A stretch of 17,439 nt of DNA from Gudongella sp034004165 (GTDB taxonomy: Bacteria; Bacillota; Clostridia; Tissierellales; Tissierellaceae). This document shows, one piece after another, positions 7,665 through 15,372 of the stretch. The stretch covers positions 1 to 17,439 of the forward strand of contig JAVEXI010000035.1 of the NCBI GenBank assembly GCA_034004165.1, read 5' to 3'. Each line of letters begins with the position of its first letter. The stretch's first letter is position 1. The position numbers were made by a program, and so were the translations under genes. Below the pieces are notes generated by a model. That model ran no database searches. It had not been told where the DNA came from and was given only the letters and a program-made list of their open reading frames with translations.

Positions 7665-8771
7665 CTACTTTTCGTAGACTAAGGAACCATCAATGTAGTT
7701 ATATTCTACAACTATATTATCAATTATCTCCATAAAATCAAATGAAATACTTGCATCAAATTTCAAAGTGTTATTATCGACCCATTTCAAGTTACTACTC
7801 CAACTATAACGACCATCCGGATAAGTATTGTTATAGTCCTTATTGTCTTTAGCAATCTTTTCTATGGTTATCACCATTAGTTCAGGGCTAATCTCTCCAC
7901 TTTCAAGATCAATAATATTTATTGAACTACTTATTCTACTGGAGGTTTGTACCGCTATTTTATCACCCAATGGCGATACTTGTATTTTCTCACTTCCATC
8001 TACATATGTTTGTCGCCCACTAAACGAATACAGTTTTGATAGTTTATCATGTTTAATTATCCAGAGTTCATTGTAACTTCCGTAGTCGGAATAATCATTA
8101 AACAACGTAAATATCCTTGTATTTTCATCAATGTTTATGATGTAAGGGTTGTCAAATTCTTTAGTCAGTACTGAAATTGCAAATTTTGCTCCATCTGCAA
8201 TAGTATTATTTGTATTTTCCATGAAAGGCTCTATTTTACCTATGGCTCTTGCTTTTATTTCATCATCATTATAGTATTCAACAAGCCTGTTTATGCAGTA
8301 GTATTGACTGTATACATTGGTTGATTCCAATCCTTTAAACAGAACTTCCACTCCACAATCTGATATCAGGTTATCCACAGTTTCCATAATCTCATCATCT
8401 ATAAATCTCCAATATATATCCAGTCCAGTATAACTTTGTGGTACTTCAATTAAGTTATCCCAAAACTTTTCTATTTCACCATCATAAATTTTTACTTCTT
8501 TTTTAGCAGCATCCCAGTCTACAATCTTATCGAATGTCTCAGATACTCCTCGAATGGGAACATATACCGTTCCGTTGAGATTAAGGGGTTCCACATTATT
8601 ACCCAAAGCATCTTTAAATAGTAATTCTCTACCATTTAATAATACTTTTATCTTATTGCTATGTATTTCATTTTTTGTGTCCGTCACAGTTGCAAACACA
8701 GCACCTGCCATTATTACAATAGCCAAAGTAAATACAACGCCAATTAAAAATCTATTCCTTTGTTTAAGCAT
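7665..8771 (-). CDS. Membrane-anchored protein with copper-amine-oxidase-N-like domain
   Basis: The product has 368 residues, counted from the ATG at 8771. That codon stands 9 nt after AGGAG; the longer frame from 8798 would place the Shine-Dalgarno sequence inside the gene. The N-terminus is KQRNR then a single hydrophobic stretch (about 10-28) ending in AGAVFA, a signal peptide or anchor. Residues about 38-95 (IKVLLNGREL, VEPLNLNGTVYVPIRGVSE, VDWDAAKKEVKIYDG) match the pattern of the 'copper amine oxidase N-terminal' domain common in clostridial and Paenibacillus surface proteins; it is not an oxidase. The remaining part is a helical stretch followed by beta-rich sequence rich in Asn, Asp and Tyr (for example LWIIKHDKLSKLYSFSG and SSNLKWVDNNTLKFD). 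That resembles a beta-propeller-like or TolB-like segment, but I cannot assign it. It lies between the serpin gene and lysA. Confidence 0.72.
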   Translation of the reverse strand: MLKQRNRFLIGVVFTLAIVIMAGAVFATVTDTKNEIHSNKIKVLLNGRELLFKDALGNNVEPLNLNGTVYVPIRGVSETFDKIVDWDAAKKEVKIYDGEIEKFWDNLIEVPQSYTGLDIYWRFIDDEIMETVDNLISDCGVEVLFKGLESTNVYSQYYCINRLVEYYNDDEIKARAIGKIEPFMENTNNTIADGAKFAISVLTKEFDNPYIINIDENTRIFTLFNDYSDYGSYNELWIIKHDKLSKLYSFSGRQTYVDGSEKIQVSPLGDKIAVQTSSRISSSINIIDLESGEISPELMVITIEKIAKDNKDYNNTYPDGRYSWSSNLKWVDNNTLKFDASISFDFMEIIDNIVVEYNYIDGSLVYEK

Positions 8772-8841
8772 GTTAGCCATCTCCTTCCTTAATCTCATTC
8801 AAACAAGATTATTAAGTATCTTCGTCATCTTATCTCTATAA

Positions 8842-8884
8842 TACAATATTGGATTATACAATTGCTGTATAATCCAATATTGTA
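8842..8884. repeat. Perfect 19-bp inverted repeat
   Basis: Bases 8842-8860 and 8866-8884 are exact reverse complements around the 5-base spacer ATTGC. Each arm contains TATAAT or its complement. There is no T tract on either side, so it is not a standard terminator. It lies between the serpin stop and the CuAO-N-like start, 71 bp from the latter. It could be an operator, a hairpin protecting the 3' end of the sigma-serpin transcript, or a tiny mobile-element remnant. Confidence 0.9.
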
Positions 8885-9070
8885 ATGGTATTGTAAACTG
8901 TTGGAAGCTCTAGCGTTTCTGATACATTATCAAACCCTCTATGGTGGCATTCAAATTTCGACTTGATTCTATATAGTATTTTTTATTATTTCTATTTAAA
9001 TAAGTTTTAAGAAAATAAAATAAATTGTCAATGACAAATCGGGGGCGACATACGGTCAAAAACCGACATA

Positions 9071-10450
9071 TTATACTTCTGGGTTTGTGCAAATTCCAAT
9101 AAATAACAGGCTCCCATTAGATGAAGTTATACCATATATAAAAGGACGATTCAGAATCATTTCCGCATGATCCTCTGGCATAGCACTGCCCATATAATCG
9201 ATTTGCGTAAACGCTGCAGCTTCGACGCCTTCCTCATTTATTGAAATTCTCGTCTCCTGCTGGATATCGCTGATATATGCCATATGCTCAGTTATACCAG
9301 TAAAATCTGCATCTGGCTCAAATGCAAGTTTTACACCCAGGTCCTTAAGTTTCTCTTTAAGCTCAAATTTTGAATCAAAGCTAAATTTAGGTATCTTCCA
9401 AACTACTTTACCAAAGAAATCTTTTCCACTTTCAAATATCTCTTTTATCTGCTCTGGCGATGATACTAATTCGTTAGGCAATATACCATCATCCGGCAAA
9501 ATAAACACCATTTGTCCACCGTTCTTTAATCCTAAACTTGACCTGATAAAATTATCCCCTTTGGAAAAACTGGCAGATCCTAATGTTTGATTCATAAAAT
9601 CTGATTTAACTTCCTCACCATTCGATAAATAAAACACATTTTCAACAGTATTATTTGTGTTGAATCGATTAATCCATTGATCATAAAAATAAACTGTATT
9701 AATTATAGATAATATCTGTTCTGGATTAGTCTCTATTTCCGGCTTTAATAACCCATTAGTATTTTCAGCTATCCAATTGCCCATATCCTTTCCAGTTTTT
9801 TTGTCAGAAAAATCTACATTATGAGTACTAGCGTAAAAATTCTTAGATGCGTTCTCAATAAAAGTTTCTTTAAATTCAACAGGCTTTCCATTAATTTCAT
9901 TCCCCAACCAAATAGAATTTGCAATTCTTAGCTTTCCTATTTCGTTGTCTTTATAAAGAACCCTATATAAATTTCCACTTTGTTCAGATAGAAATTGCCT
10001 GTCCTTTATGCCTAATAAATCCAGCATTTCCTTTTCAGTTTCAGCTCTGGCTCCAGTTGTAGCAATGCCTAAAGAGTAATACAATGACAAAGGCGAATAA
10101 TTGACATTCTCTTTGGCTTCTGAAAGTATTAATGAGCCAGTCTTATATGCAAAGTCATTCACTATTTCAACCAAATTATCATCCAATGGATTTTCATCCA
10201 TTATCTTTCTCCTGCTGTCATAATCATCGAAAGCATATGCTTTTGGATATATAACTTCTGTAATCGGCTTAATAAGCTCATTATCGTTACTTCCTCTAAT
10301 CAGATGCCCAATGCTTACCAATACAACCAAACTGGCAACCAAAGTTAATATGCTTTTTATTCTATATCCCGTCTTTCTATCTAGTTTAGCCTCTTCAATT
10401 AATTCGTCATCTATATTTGTAATAGCATCAAACATCTCTCTTTTCTTCAC
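9071..10450 (-). CDS. Membrane-anchored serpin with anti-sigma-like cytoplasmic N-terminus
   Basis: The product has 459 residues. Residues 1-32 (MFDAITNIDDELIEEA, then basic) resemble the cytoplasmic start of many clostridial anti-sigma factors paired with ECF sigma genes. One membrane span follows (about 33-51), then a linker. From about residue 90 to the end it is a serpin, a suicide inhibitor of proteases: NYSPLSLYYSLGIATTGA, ANSIWLG, NTVYFYDQW, MVFILPDD, and the hinge NEEGVEAAAFT (405-415), then RPF (435-437). By hinge alignment P17 is Glu406, P14 Val409, P1 about Ser422 and P1' Ala423, a loop suited to an elastase- or subtilisin-like protease; Val at P14 and Phe at P9 are acceptable for an inhibitory serpin. 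The GTG start overlaps the sigma stop by 4 bp (GTGA), 7 nt after AGGAGG, so the two are translationally coupled. The serpin part is certain; the anti-sigma role is inferred. Confidence 0.9.
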   Translation of the reverse strand: MKKREMFDAITNIDDELIEEAKLDRKTGYRIKSILTLVASLVVLVSIGHLIRGSNDNELIKPITEVIYPKAYAFDDYDSRRKIMDENPLDDNLVEIVNDFAYKTGSLILSEAKENVNYSPLSLYYSLGIATTGARAETEKEMLDLLGIKDRQFLSEQSGNLYRVLYKDNEIGKLRIANSIWLGNEINGKPVEFKETFIENASKNFYASTHNVDFSDKKTGKDMGNWIAENTNGLLKPEIETNPEQILSIINTVYFYDQWINRFNTNNTVENVFYLSNGEEVKSDFMNQTLGSASFSKGDNFIRSSLGLKNGGQMVFILPDDGILPNELVSSPEQIKEIFESGKDFFGKVVWKIPKFSFDSKFELKEKLKDLGVKLAFEPDADFTGITEHMAYISDIQQETRISINEEGVEAAAFTQIDYMGSAMPEDHAEMILNRPFIYGITSSNGSLLFIGICTNPEV

Positions 10451-11004
10451 AATTCTACCTCCTCTTTCTCCAGCACATCCTTAAGATCGGATCTTAAACG
10501 ATACATTCGACTGGCTAATTTATTTGGAGTTGTGTCTGTTGAATCTGCCAGTTCCTGTATAGAATATCCATACCAGTATCTTCTGACAAATAATATCCTA
10601 TCTTCTCTAGGCAACGTGTGTAACCAGCTGTTTATTGTCTCAGTCAAAGTATTGCTTTCTACTTCCATCCAGACTGTGTTTGAAGATGGGATGCATTCTT
10701 CAAGCTCAGATAACAACATATCTCCACCACTGTATCTTTTTTTTGCTTTATTTTTATTATAATAATCAATAGACAAATTTCGTACTATCCTGCCCAAATA
10801 TGCAATAAATGATCTCGGTCTTTCAGGGGGAATTGAATTCCACACTCTGACATATGTATCGTTTACACACTCCTGGCTATCTTCATGATTTGACAATATA
10901 TTGTACGAAATTTTATATAAGAGCTTTTCATATTTTATATTTGTCTCTCTTATAGCTATTTCATCTCTTTCCCAATAAAGTTCTATTATCTCAATATCAT
11001 CCAT
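10447..11004 (-). CDS. ECF-type sigma-70 family RNA polymerase sigma factor
   Basis: This is a 185-residue two-domain sigma factor. Region 2 spans about 24-90: YEKLLYKISYNILSNHEDSQECVNDTYVRVWNSI, then RSFIAYLGRIVRNLSIDYYNKNKAKKR, the -10 recognition and core-binding helices. Region 4 spans about 125-178: LPREDRILFVRRYWYGYSIQELAD, then the recognition helix TPNKLASRMYRLRSDLKDVLEKE. No region 1 or 3 is present, which is typical of ECF factors. The ATG has AAAGGAGG 5 nt upstream. Its stop overlaps the serpin start by 4 bp. Such sigma factors are usually held inactive by a membrane anti-sigma factor encoded just downstream, and the protein in that place here is the anchored serpin. Target promoters are unknown; a CGTC at 11050-11047 upstream could be a self-promoter -10, but I see no matching -35. 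Confidence 0.92.
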   Translation of the reverse strand: MDDIEIIELYWERDEIAIRETNIKYEKLLYKISYNILSNHEDSQECVNDTYVRVWNSIPPERPRSFIAYLGRIVRNLSIDYYNKNKAKKRYSGGDMLLSELEECIPSSNTVWMEVESNTLTETINSWLHTLPREDRILFVRRYWYGYSIQELADSTDTTPNKLASRMYRLRSDLKDVLEKEEVEL

Positions 11005-11134
11005 ATTATCCTCCTTTCAATTAATAAATTAACCCTCATTAATATAGACGAGTTTTATATGCAAATATTCTATGCTTCTTATGATTTAATAATACCATCT
11101 CTGAGACTAGCTTGTCTTAAACTTGTTTTTACAA

Positions 11135-11173
11135 ATAATAAACATCCACAGTTAAACTGTGGATGTTTATTAT
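11135..11173 (-). terminator. Terminator of the S-layer protein gene
   Basis: A perfect 17-bp stem (11135-11151 with 11157-11173, core CCACAG/CTGTGG) closes a 5-nt loop. It lies 20 bp past the stop of the S-layer gene and is followed on the minus strand by TTTG. It separates that gene from the sigma-serpin operon downstream. Confidence 0.8.
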
Positions 11174-11193
11174 AATTTTATTTATCTTGGTTA

Positions 11194-13068
11194 TTATTTA
11201 ACTGTCACAGATAACGCTGCTGCAGGACCTGTTCCTCCTATTGCGCCAGCATTAATAGCTGTAAATACTACAAATTCATCTTCAGCTGTCATAACATATC
11301 CTGCTGCTGTAGCATTCGCTATCAAACCTGCACTATTAGCTATCTCTTGTGCAACTAGTTCAGGGCTCATTCCATTTAATACAGCTACGTTGACGTTTCC
11401 GCCTACGCCTATTACAGTTATATTTCCTGATTTATCTGCTCCAGATGTAATCTTAACTTCATAAATAACCTTTTCAGCATTTACTGCTGGTTCAGCTTCC
11501 ACTGTTGCAACACCGCCTGCCAGTGGCGTATTTGCTACTGGAGCTGCAAGAGCAGAGCTTCCTCCTGAAGCAACAACAAGCGCACTTGCACCTGAATGTG
11601 CATTTATTGCAGCTACAACTTCAGCTCTGGTAGTCTTTGCATTGCCCAGTGCATTTGTAGCCAGACCCACCTGAATTTCCTTACCGCTTAAATCTACTAT
11701 TAAGTTCTTATCTGCTCCTGTTTGTTGTGTTACAGTAATAGATATTTCACTACCATCAGTCAGAGTATTAGCAGCTGTCAGTACTATATCTGTGTCAACA
11801 GTTACAGTTCCTTTTACTCCAGTTACTGCTGCAACTGCCGCTACAGCATCTACGCCATCTTGTGTTGTTACTCCTTCTGCGGCTCTTACCCCTAAATCAG
11901 TAACGGGAACTATAGCATCAATTCTTACTTGGAGAGCTACTCTGTCCGGTCCTGCAGGAAGTGCATCCACAAGAGCCTGAGCTGCAGCGATGTCAGTATC
12001 ATACATTGTCGTTTCTGCAACTACAACTGCTTCTTCTGCAATGTCTACTGCAGTTAATGGAACTTTTAATTCTAACTCGGCAACTGCTGCATCTAATGCA
12101 ACTTTCGCTGCATCAATCTGAGATTGTCCAGCTGACTCATTTACCAAAACAGCTTTTGCTGCAGGTATTTCTGTTGCTAAATCTGCTGCTGCCCAGCTGG
12201 CTGTTGTGAAGTCATCTTTATCAAGTGATTCTGCGTTACCTATAGCTTGTGCCAAAGCTCCACGCGCAGCTACAACATTTACAACGTCTGAAGGAAGCCA
12301 ATTTGGATTAGAACCATCAGCCATCACTTCTAAAATTGCTTGTAAGTTTTCTAAGTTTACTGACGTAACACCATTTATTCCTGCATCTGTAAATGTTGAA
12401 GCATCAATACCTGTCCAGTCTCCAGACTCTGCTGCCTCATTTATCATATGCAGTTCATTAAATAAAAATAATCCATCATTTTTCTTAACTTCTAGTGCGT
12501 TGAAAGTCAGTCGCGCAACTAGGGCTCTGGAGGCTGGTAAACTCAAGTTTCCACCAATGCCTTCAAGTAAATTCTTTTGTTCTGCAACTAACATATGCCC
12601 TGTTGGATAACCACCATTACTTTCAGCCAGCGATTCATACCCCAGTGCTCTGACAACTAGTGTTACAGCCTCCTGATAGCTAATGTTAGCTTCTGGATCA
12701 AATGTATTTACACCATTTATCAGTCCTCTTCCTTTTATAAGACCCGCTTGTGTAGCAGCTTTTATAAATTTTGCTGCCCAGTGGGCTTCAGGCACATCAC
12801 CAAATCCTGTTGCTCCTGGTATCATAGTAAGCTGTGTTGCTTTATAGACTATTGTGGCATATTCAGCCCGCGTTATAGGCTCGTTTGGTCTGAATGTACC
12901 ATCAGGATATCCGGTTAATACACCTAAGCCTACTAATCTCTCTACTGCTGGTTCTATTGGTGTTCCAGCAATGTCTGGCATTGCTGCAAAAGACATTCCC
13001 ATAGTACCAATTACCATTACCAATGCTAAGATTACTGAAAATAATTTTTTGTTATAATTTCTATTCAC
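11194..13068 (-). CDS. S-layer protein with SLH, FIVAR-like and beta-rich C-terminal domains
   Basis: This is a secreted 624-residue cell-surface protein without cysteine after the signal peptide. The signal peptide is about 1-29 (KKLFSVILALVMVIGTMGMSFAA). SLH units lie at about 31-77 (LTGYPDGTFRPNEPITRAEYA), 88-144 (GFGDVPEAHWAAKFIKAA) and a weaker third at 145-195 (GGYPTGHMLVA, ALVARLTFNAL). Residues about 260-337 are FIVAR-like (SWAAADLA, SAGQSQIDAAKVALDAAVAEL). Residues 339-388 form an A-x-LVDALPAGPDR-type helical module. The rest is Gly/Ala/Thr/Val-rich beta sequence, as in the outer part of S-layer proteins. The SLH units attach it to wall polymers. The start is GTG at 13068 with AAAGGAGG 8 nt upstream. 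The composition is richer in Ala and GC than its neighbours, as is common for abundant surface proteins. It has its own promoter and terminator. Confidence 0.9.
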   Translation of the reverse strand: MNRNYNKKLFSVILALVMVIGTMGMSFAAMPDIAGTPIEPAVERLVGLGVLTGYPDGTFRPNEPITRAEYATIVYKATQLTMIPGATGFGDVPEAHWAAKFIKAATQAGLIKGRGLINGVNTFDPEANISYQEAVTLVVRALGYESLAESNGGYPTGHMLVAEQKNLLEGIGGNLSLPASRALVARLTFNALEVKKNDGLFLFNELHMINEAAESGDWTGIDASTFTDAGINGVTSVNLENLQAILEVMADGSNPNWLPSDVVNVVAARGALAQAIGNAESLDKDDFTTASWAAADLATEIPAAKAVLVNESAGQSQIDAAKVALDAAVAELELKVPLTAVDIAEEAVVVAETTMYDTDIAAAQALVDALPAGPDRVALQVRIDAIVPVTDLGVRAAEGVTTQDGVDAVAAVAAVTGVKGTVTVDTDIVLTAANTLTDGSEISITVTQQTGADKNLIVDLSGKEIQVGLATNALGNAKTTRAEVVAAINAHSGASALVVASGGSSALAAPVANTPLAGGVATVEAEPAVNAEKVIYEVKITSGADKSGNITVIGVGGNVNVAVLNGMSPELVAQEIANSAGLIANATAAGYVMTAEDEFVVFTAINAGAIGGTGPAAALSVTVK

Positions 13069-13145
13069 TTTACCAACCTCCTTTCAAAAAGTTTTACCCA
13101 CCACCTCTTCCATTAATCAATTAATCTGTTATGCCTTGATATTGT

Positions 13146-13174
13146 AATATATTGCAAACTCATTGCTGTATCAA
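13146..13174 (-). promoter_or_regulatory. Sigma-A-type promoter of the S-layer gene
   Basis: On the minus strand, TTGATA (13174-13169), a 17-bp spacer and TATATT (13151-13146) give five of six matches in both hexamers. The predicted transcript start is near 13139, leaving a leader of about 70 nt before the GTG. It is the best promoter in the window, in keeping with a highly expressed S-layer gene. Confidence 0.7.
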
Positions 13175-13219
13175 TTAATAAAATATGCGCAACTTATATT
13201 TATAGTTTCCCAATGAAAA

Positions 13220-13252
13220 AAGCATTGAATGATTTCTATACATTCAATGCTT
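13220..13252 (-). terminator. Terminator downstream of the CPBP gene
   Basis: Perfect 12-bp arms AAGCATTGAATG (13220-13231) and CATTCAATGCTT (13241-13252) enclose a 9-nt loop. On the minus strand a run of six T residues follows. It probably ends the CPBP protease transcript, insulating the S-layer promoter. Confidence 0.8.
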
Positions 13253-13425
13253 CAAAATGGCTTGTATTCATATTCTTAGCTCAATACATTTACCTTCCAT
13301 CCCGCAGATTCCAGAGTCATTCTTTCACTATAAGATAGGCTGAATAATTCGCGACATCGTATCTGCTCTCATTTCCTCCCAGTATCATCTGGCATTTAAT
13401 ATGTCAACATCTGAAAGCTTAAACA

Positions 13426-14295
13426 CTAAATTTGTTCTTGCATCGTATCTAAGAGATCCTTGTCAAATTTTGAAATTAATATTAAAAATCCCCAAAGTAA
13501 TACTTGGATTACTATTGAAATCACAAAAGAACTTCCAATAAGCATCCCAATAAACATCGGTATAGTATTGCTTATTGCATGGGTAAACATATTAAACAAT
13601 ATGTTTTTTGTTTTCAAGTAATAATAAGTGTGCACAGTTGCCATTGCTATTGTCCCAGCAATGAAACCAGCGTAGGACAAAATGATTTGAAAAAATGGTA
13701 ACCCTTGTGCATAGAACAGATACAATACAATTGGTGCATGCCATAATGCCCAAATAATACCTATATTTGCACTTGCTTCCCAAGGTGTTTTTTTCTTTAA
13801 CATAACTGGAAGCAGATAACCTCTCCAGCCAATTTCTTCTGTCCCAGCAGTGATAAACTGATAAATAAAAAATAAAAGCAGGAATCCTAGCAATGACCAC
13901 TTAACAGAGATATTCAAAGCAAAACCTCTTGAAATTAACAAAGGTATAGTAGGGATAATGGTTATTATTAAAAACAAAGCGATTACATGAATACTATATT
14001 TTAATTGTGTTTGAATTCTAAATTTGTTTCTAAAGTACTCTTTGGTTTCTGGATCCAAGATAGTTATAAAAATTGCTGCTAGCATAGGTCCATATCCAGC
14101 TATTAAATTAATTATTGCAATAGTAAGCAGTTTGCTGTCTAAAGTATTATTTAGGATTGCAGCTAATAAATCTGCATTTTCAAGCATTTTGACGTTTCCT
14201 TTGACAGCTATAAAAATACTAATCGCCCAAAAAATGTAAGACCAAATGAACGCAATCCCAATAAAAGTTCTCTCTAAATTCCCTTTAATATCCAT
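13426..14295 (-). CDS. CPBP family intramembrane metalloprotease (CAAX/ABI type)
   Basis: This is a 289-residue polytopic membrane protein with about seven or eight spans. It carries the family's three catalytic motifs: EEIGWRG (Glu153, Glu154, Arg158), the WALWHAP His (His186) and NMFTHAISN (His239). Members are related to the eukaryotic CAAX prenyl protease Rce1; bacterial ones act in bacteriocin self-immunity, protein maturation and signalling, and the PrsW protease that attacks an anti-sigma factor is a distant relative. The substrate here is unknown. The ATG follows GAAGGAG. A minus-strand TATAAT (14321-14316) just upstream is a likely -10. All motif residues are intact, so it is probably active. 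Confidence 0.88.
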   Translation of the reverse strand: MDIKGNLERTFIGIAFIWSYIFWAISIFIAVKGNVKMLENADLLAAILNNTLDSKLLTIAIINLIAGYGPMLAAIFITILDPETKEYFRNKFRIQTQLKYSIHVIALFLIITIIPTIPLLISRGFALNISVKWSLLGFLLLFFIYQFITAGTEEIGWRGYLLPVMLKKKTPWEASANIGIIWALWHAPIVLYLFYAQGLPFFQIILSYAGFIAGTIAMATVHTYYYLKTKNILFNMFTHAISNTIPMFIGMLIGSSFVISIVIQVLLWGFLILISKFDKDLLDTMQEQI

Positions 14296-14497
14296 TCTCT
14301 ACTCCTTCTCACACTATTATAGTCAGTTTGTAAACCTTATCTATTGAACCATTATACTATAATACCATCCACGGTGAAATTAATATATAGATTTAAAATA
14401 CTATTCGTTTGTAACACACTAGAACTTTCTCTCAAAGTTATGGGTATATCTAATAAGATAATGAATAGTTTAGAAAATAATTTAAGGAGGAGATTAA

Positions 14498-14836
14498 ATG
14501 TCAGACAAGCTCATGGTAATTTGGATTAGTAGAGATGTTGAGACAGCCCTTAATATGGGTTTTATGTATGCTAAAAACTCACTTATACGAGGTTGGTGGG
14601 ACGAGGTAGAACTAGTTATCTGGGGACCTTCAGCAGAAGTTACTGTAGAAAATGAATTAATCCAGAAGGAGCTGAAGGCTATGGCAGAAGCAGGAGTTAA
14701 ATTAAAAGCCTGTATTGCCTGTGCCAATAATTACGGAGTGGCTGACAAGCTATCTGTCCTTGGAATAGAAGTAATTTCTATGGGGCCTCCTTTGACTGAA
14801 GAATTGAAAAAAGGTACTAAAGTAATTACCGTGTAG
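14498..14836 (+). CDS. DsrE-like small protein (first copy)
   Basis: The product has 112 residues. It begins with a strand (KLMVIWISRD), a helix that runs through MGFMYAKNSLIRGWWDEV, a second strand ELVIWGPSAEV, a helix (ELIQKELKAMAEAGVKLKAC) and a C-terminal CIACANNYGV-ADKL-GIEVISMG block. This is the DsrE/DsrF/YchN-like fold, whose members carry sulfur on a cysteine or act in redox chemistry. The Cys pair is C72-IA-C75. The ATG has AAGGAGG 8 nt upstream, an ideal site. The gene stands alone on the plus strand and ends before a long hairpin. The exact role is unknown. Confidence 0.75.
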   Translation: MSDKLMVIWISRDVETALNMGFMYAKNSLIRGWWDEVELVIWGPSAEVTVENELIQKELKAMAEAGVKLKACIACANNYGVADKLSVLGIEVISMGPPLTEELKKGTKVITV

Positions 14837-14854
14837 ATTTAATAAATTTGTAGT

Positions 14855-14899
14855 ATAACCGGACTGTTAGCTCTATATTTATAGCAATAGTCCGGTTAT
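14855..14899. terminator. Hairpin between convergent DsrE-like and GNAT genes
   Basis: Perfect 11-bp arms ATAACCGGACT (14855-14865) and AGTCCGGTTAT (14889-14899) flank a loop that can pair further (GCT with AGC, TAT with ATA). No real T tract follows on either side, so its efficiency as a terminator is uncertain, but its place between two gene ends fits a shared terminator. A small GTTAC/GTAAC repeat follows at 14900-14914. Confidence 0.6.
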
Positions 14900-14913
14900 G
14901 TTACGCAAAGTAA

Positions 14914-15192
14914 CTATTGATGGATTATATCATGGTATTCTTCGTTCTTCTCCATCTGCGCTTTAGCATATGGGCATAATGGAATTATCTTTTTATCTTC
15001 TTTCCTTGCCCAGTCAACAAGCTCTTTTAATAGAATCTTTCCAACGCCCTTACCTTTTAGCTCTTCTGATACATTTGTATGCTCAATTATAATAAGGCTT
15101 TCGCCAGAAAGTACAAATGTCATTTCTGCTAATGAATTTTCTTCAGAATCTCCTACATAAAAGCTTCTGGTTCCTTTCTTAACTTCTAACAT
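14914..15192 (-). CDS. Small GNAT-family acetyltransferase (YjdJ-like, COG2388 type)
   Basis: This 92-residue protein matches the short GNAT subfamily: RSFYVGDSEENSLAEMTFV, then IIEHTNVSEELKGKGVGKILLKELVDWAR, then KIIPLCPYAKAQMEKNEEY. The GKGVGKIL stretch (47-54) is the acetyl-CoA pyrophosphate loop and Cys73 sits in the conserved P-x-CPYA motif. The natural substrate of this subfamily is not known to me. The frame is open up to 15303, but the start at 15192 is chosen because family homology begins at MLEVKK and GGGGGTG stands just upstream. The extra upstream part would run into a terminator hairpin. Confidence 0.85.
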   Translation of the reverse strand: MLEVKKGTRSFYVGDSEENSLAEMTFVLSGESLIIIEHTNVSEELKGKGVGKILLKELVDWARKEDKKIIPLCPYAKAQMEKNEEYHDIIHQ

Positions 15193-15278
15193 ATTTACAC
15201 CCCCAAAATTGCATGTTCTATTTTTCTTAATATATCCATCTTCAACTTTTGTAAACTTGTAAATATTATTGTGCACAA

Positions 15279-15315
15279 AAAACAGTTCTACTAAAATCTC
15301 CATCAGAACTGTTTT
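15279..15315 (-). terminator. Terminator of the 214-residue unknown gene
   Basis: Perfect 11-bp arms AAAACAGTTCT (15279-15289) and AGAACTGTTTT (15305-15315) enclose a 15-nt loop. Six T residues end the minus-strand read. It lies 57 bp past the stop of the unknown gene and separates it from the GNAT gene. Confidence 0.78.
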
Positions 15316-15372
15316 GGTCAGATATTTTTTTAGAAATGGTGCTTACATCAAAGCTACTTATCTATCTCTATG

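Larger units (their letters stand above)
13069..13425. other. 357-bp gap between CPBP and S-layer genes
   Basis: Next to the S-layer gene it holds that gene's ribosome binding site, leader and promoter (to 13174). At 13220-13252 there is a terminator. Between 13253 and 13425 no intact gene is seen; the minus strand there has short protein-like stretches in two frames interrupted by stops, possibly a gene relic. Confidence 0.6.

Noticed and set aside
9046..9070. CGACATA direct repeat (two copies, 18 bp apart) after the serpin, taken as an attachment site or array
   Set aside because: Only two 7-bp copies with no integrase or further repeats; probably chance.
8910..9092. A 60-codon minus-strand frame overlapping the serpin end
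   Set aside because: There is no ribosome binding site, the composition is unlike its neighbours, and it overlaps a certain gene.
11961..12610. Plus-strand frames opposite the S-layer gene
   Set aside because: They are low-complexity shadows caused by the Ala-rich codons of the S-layer protein.
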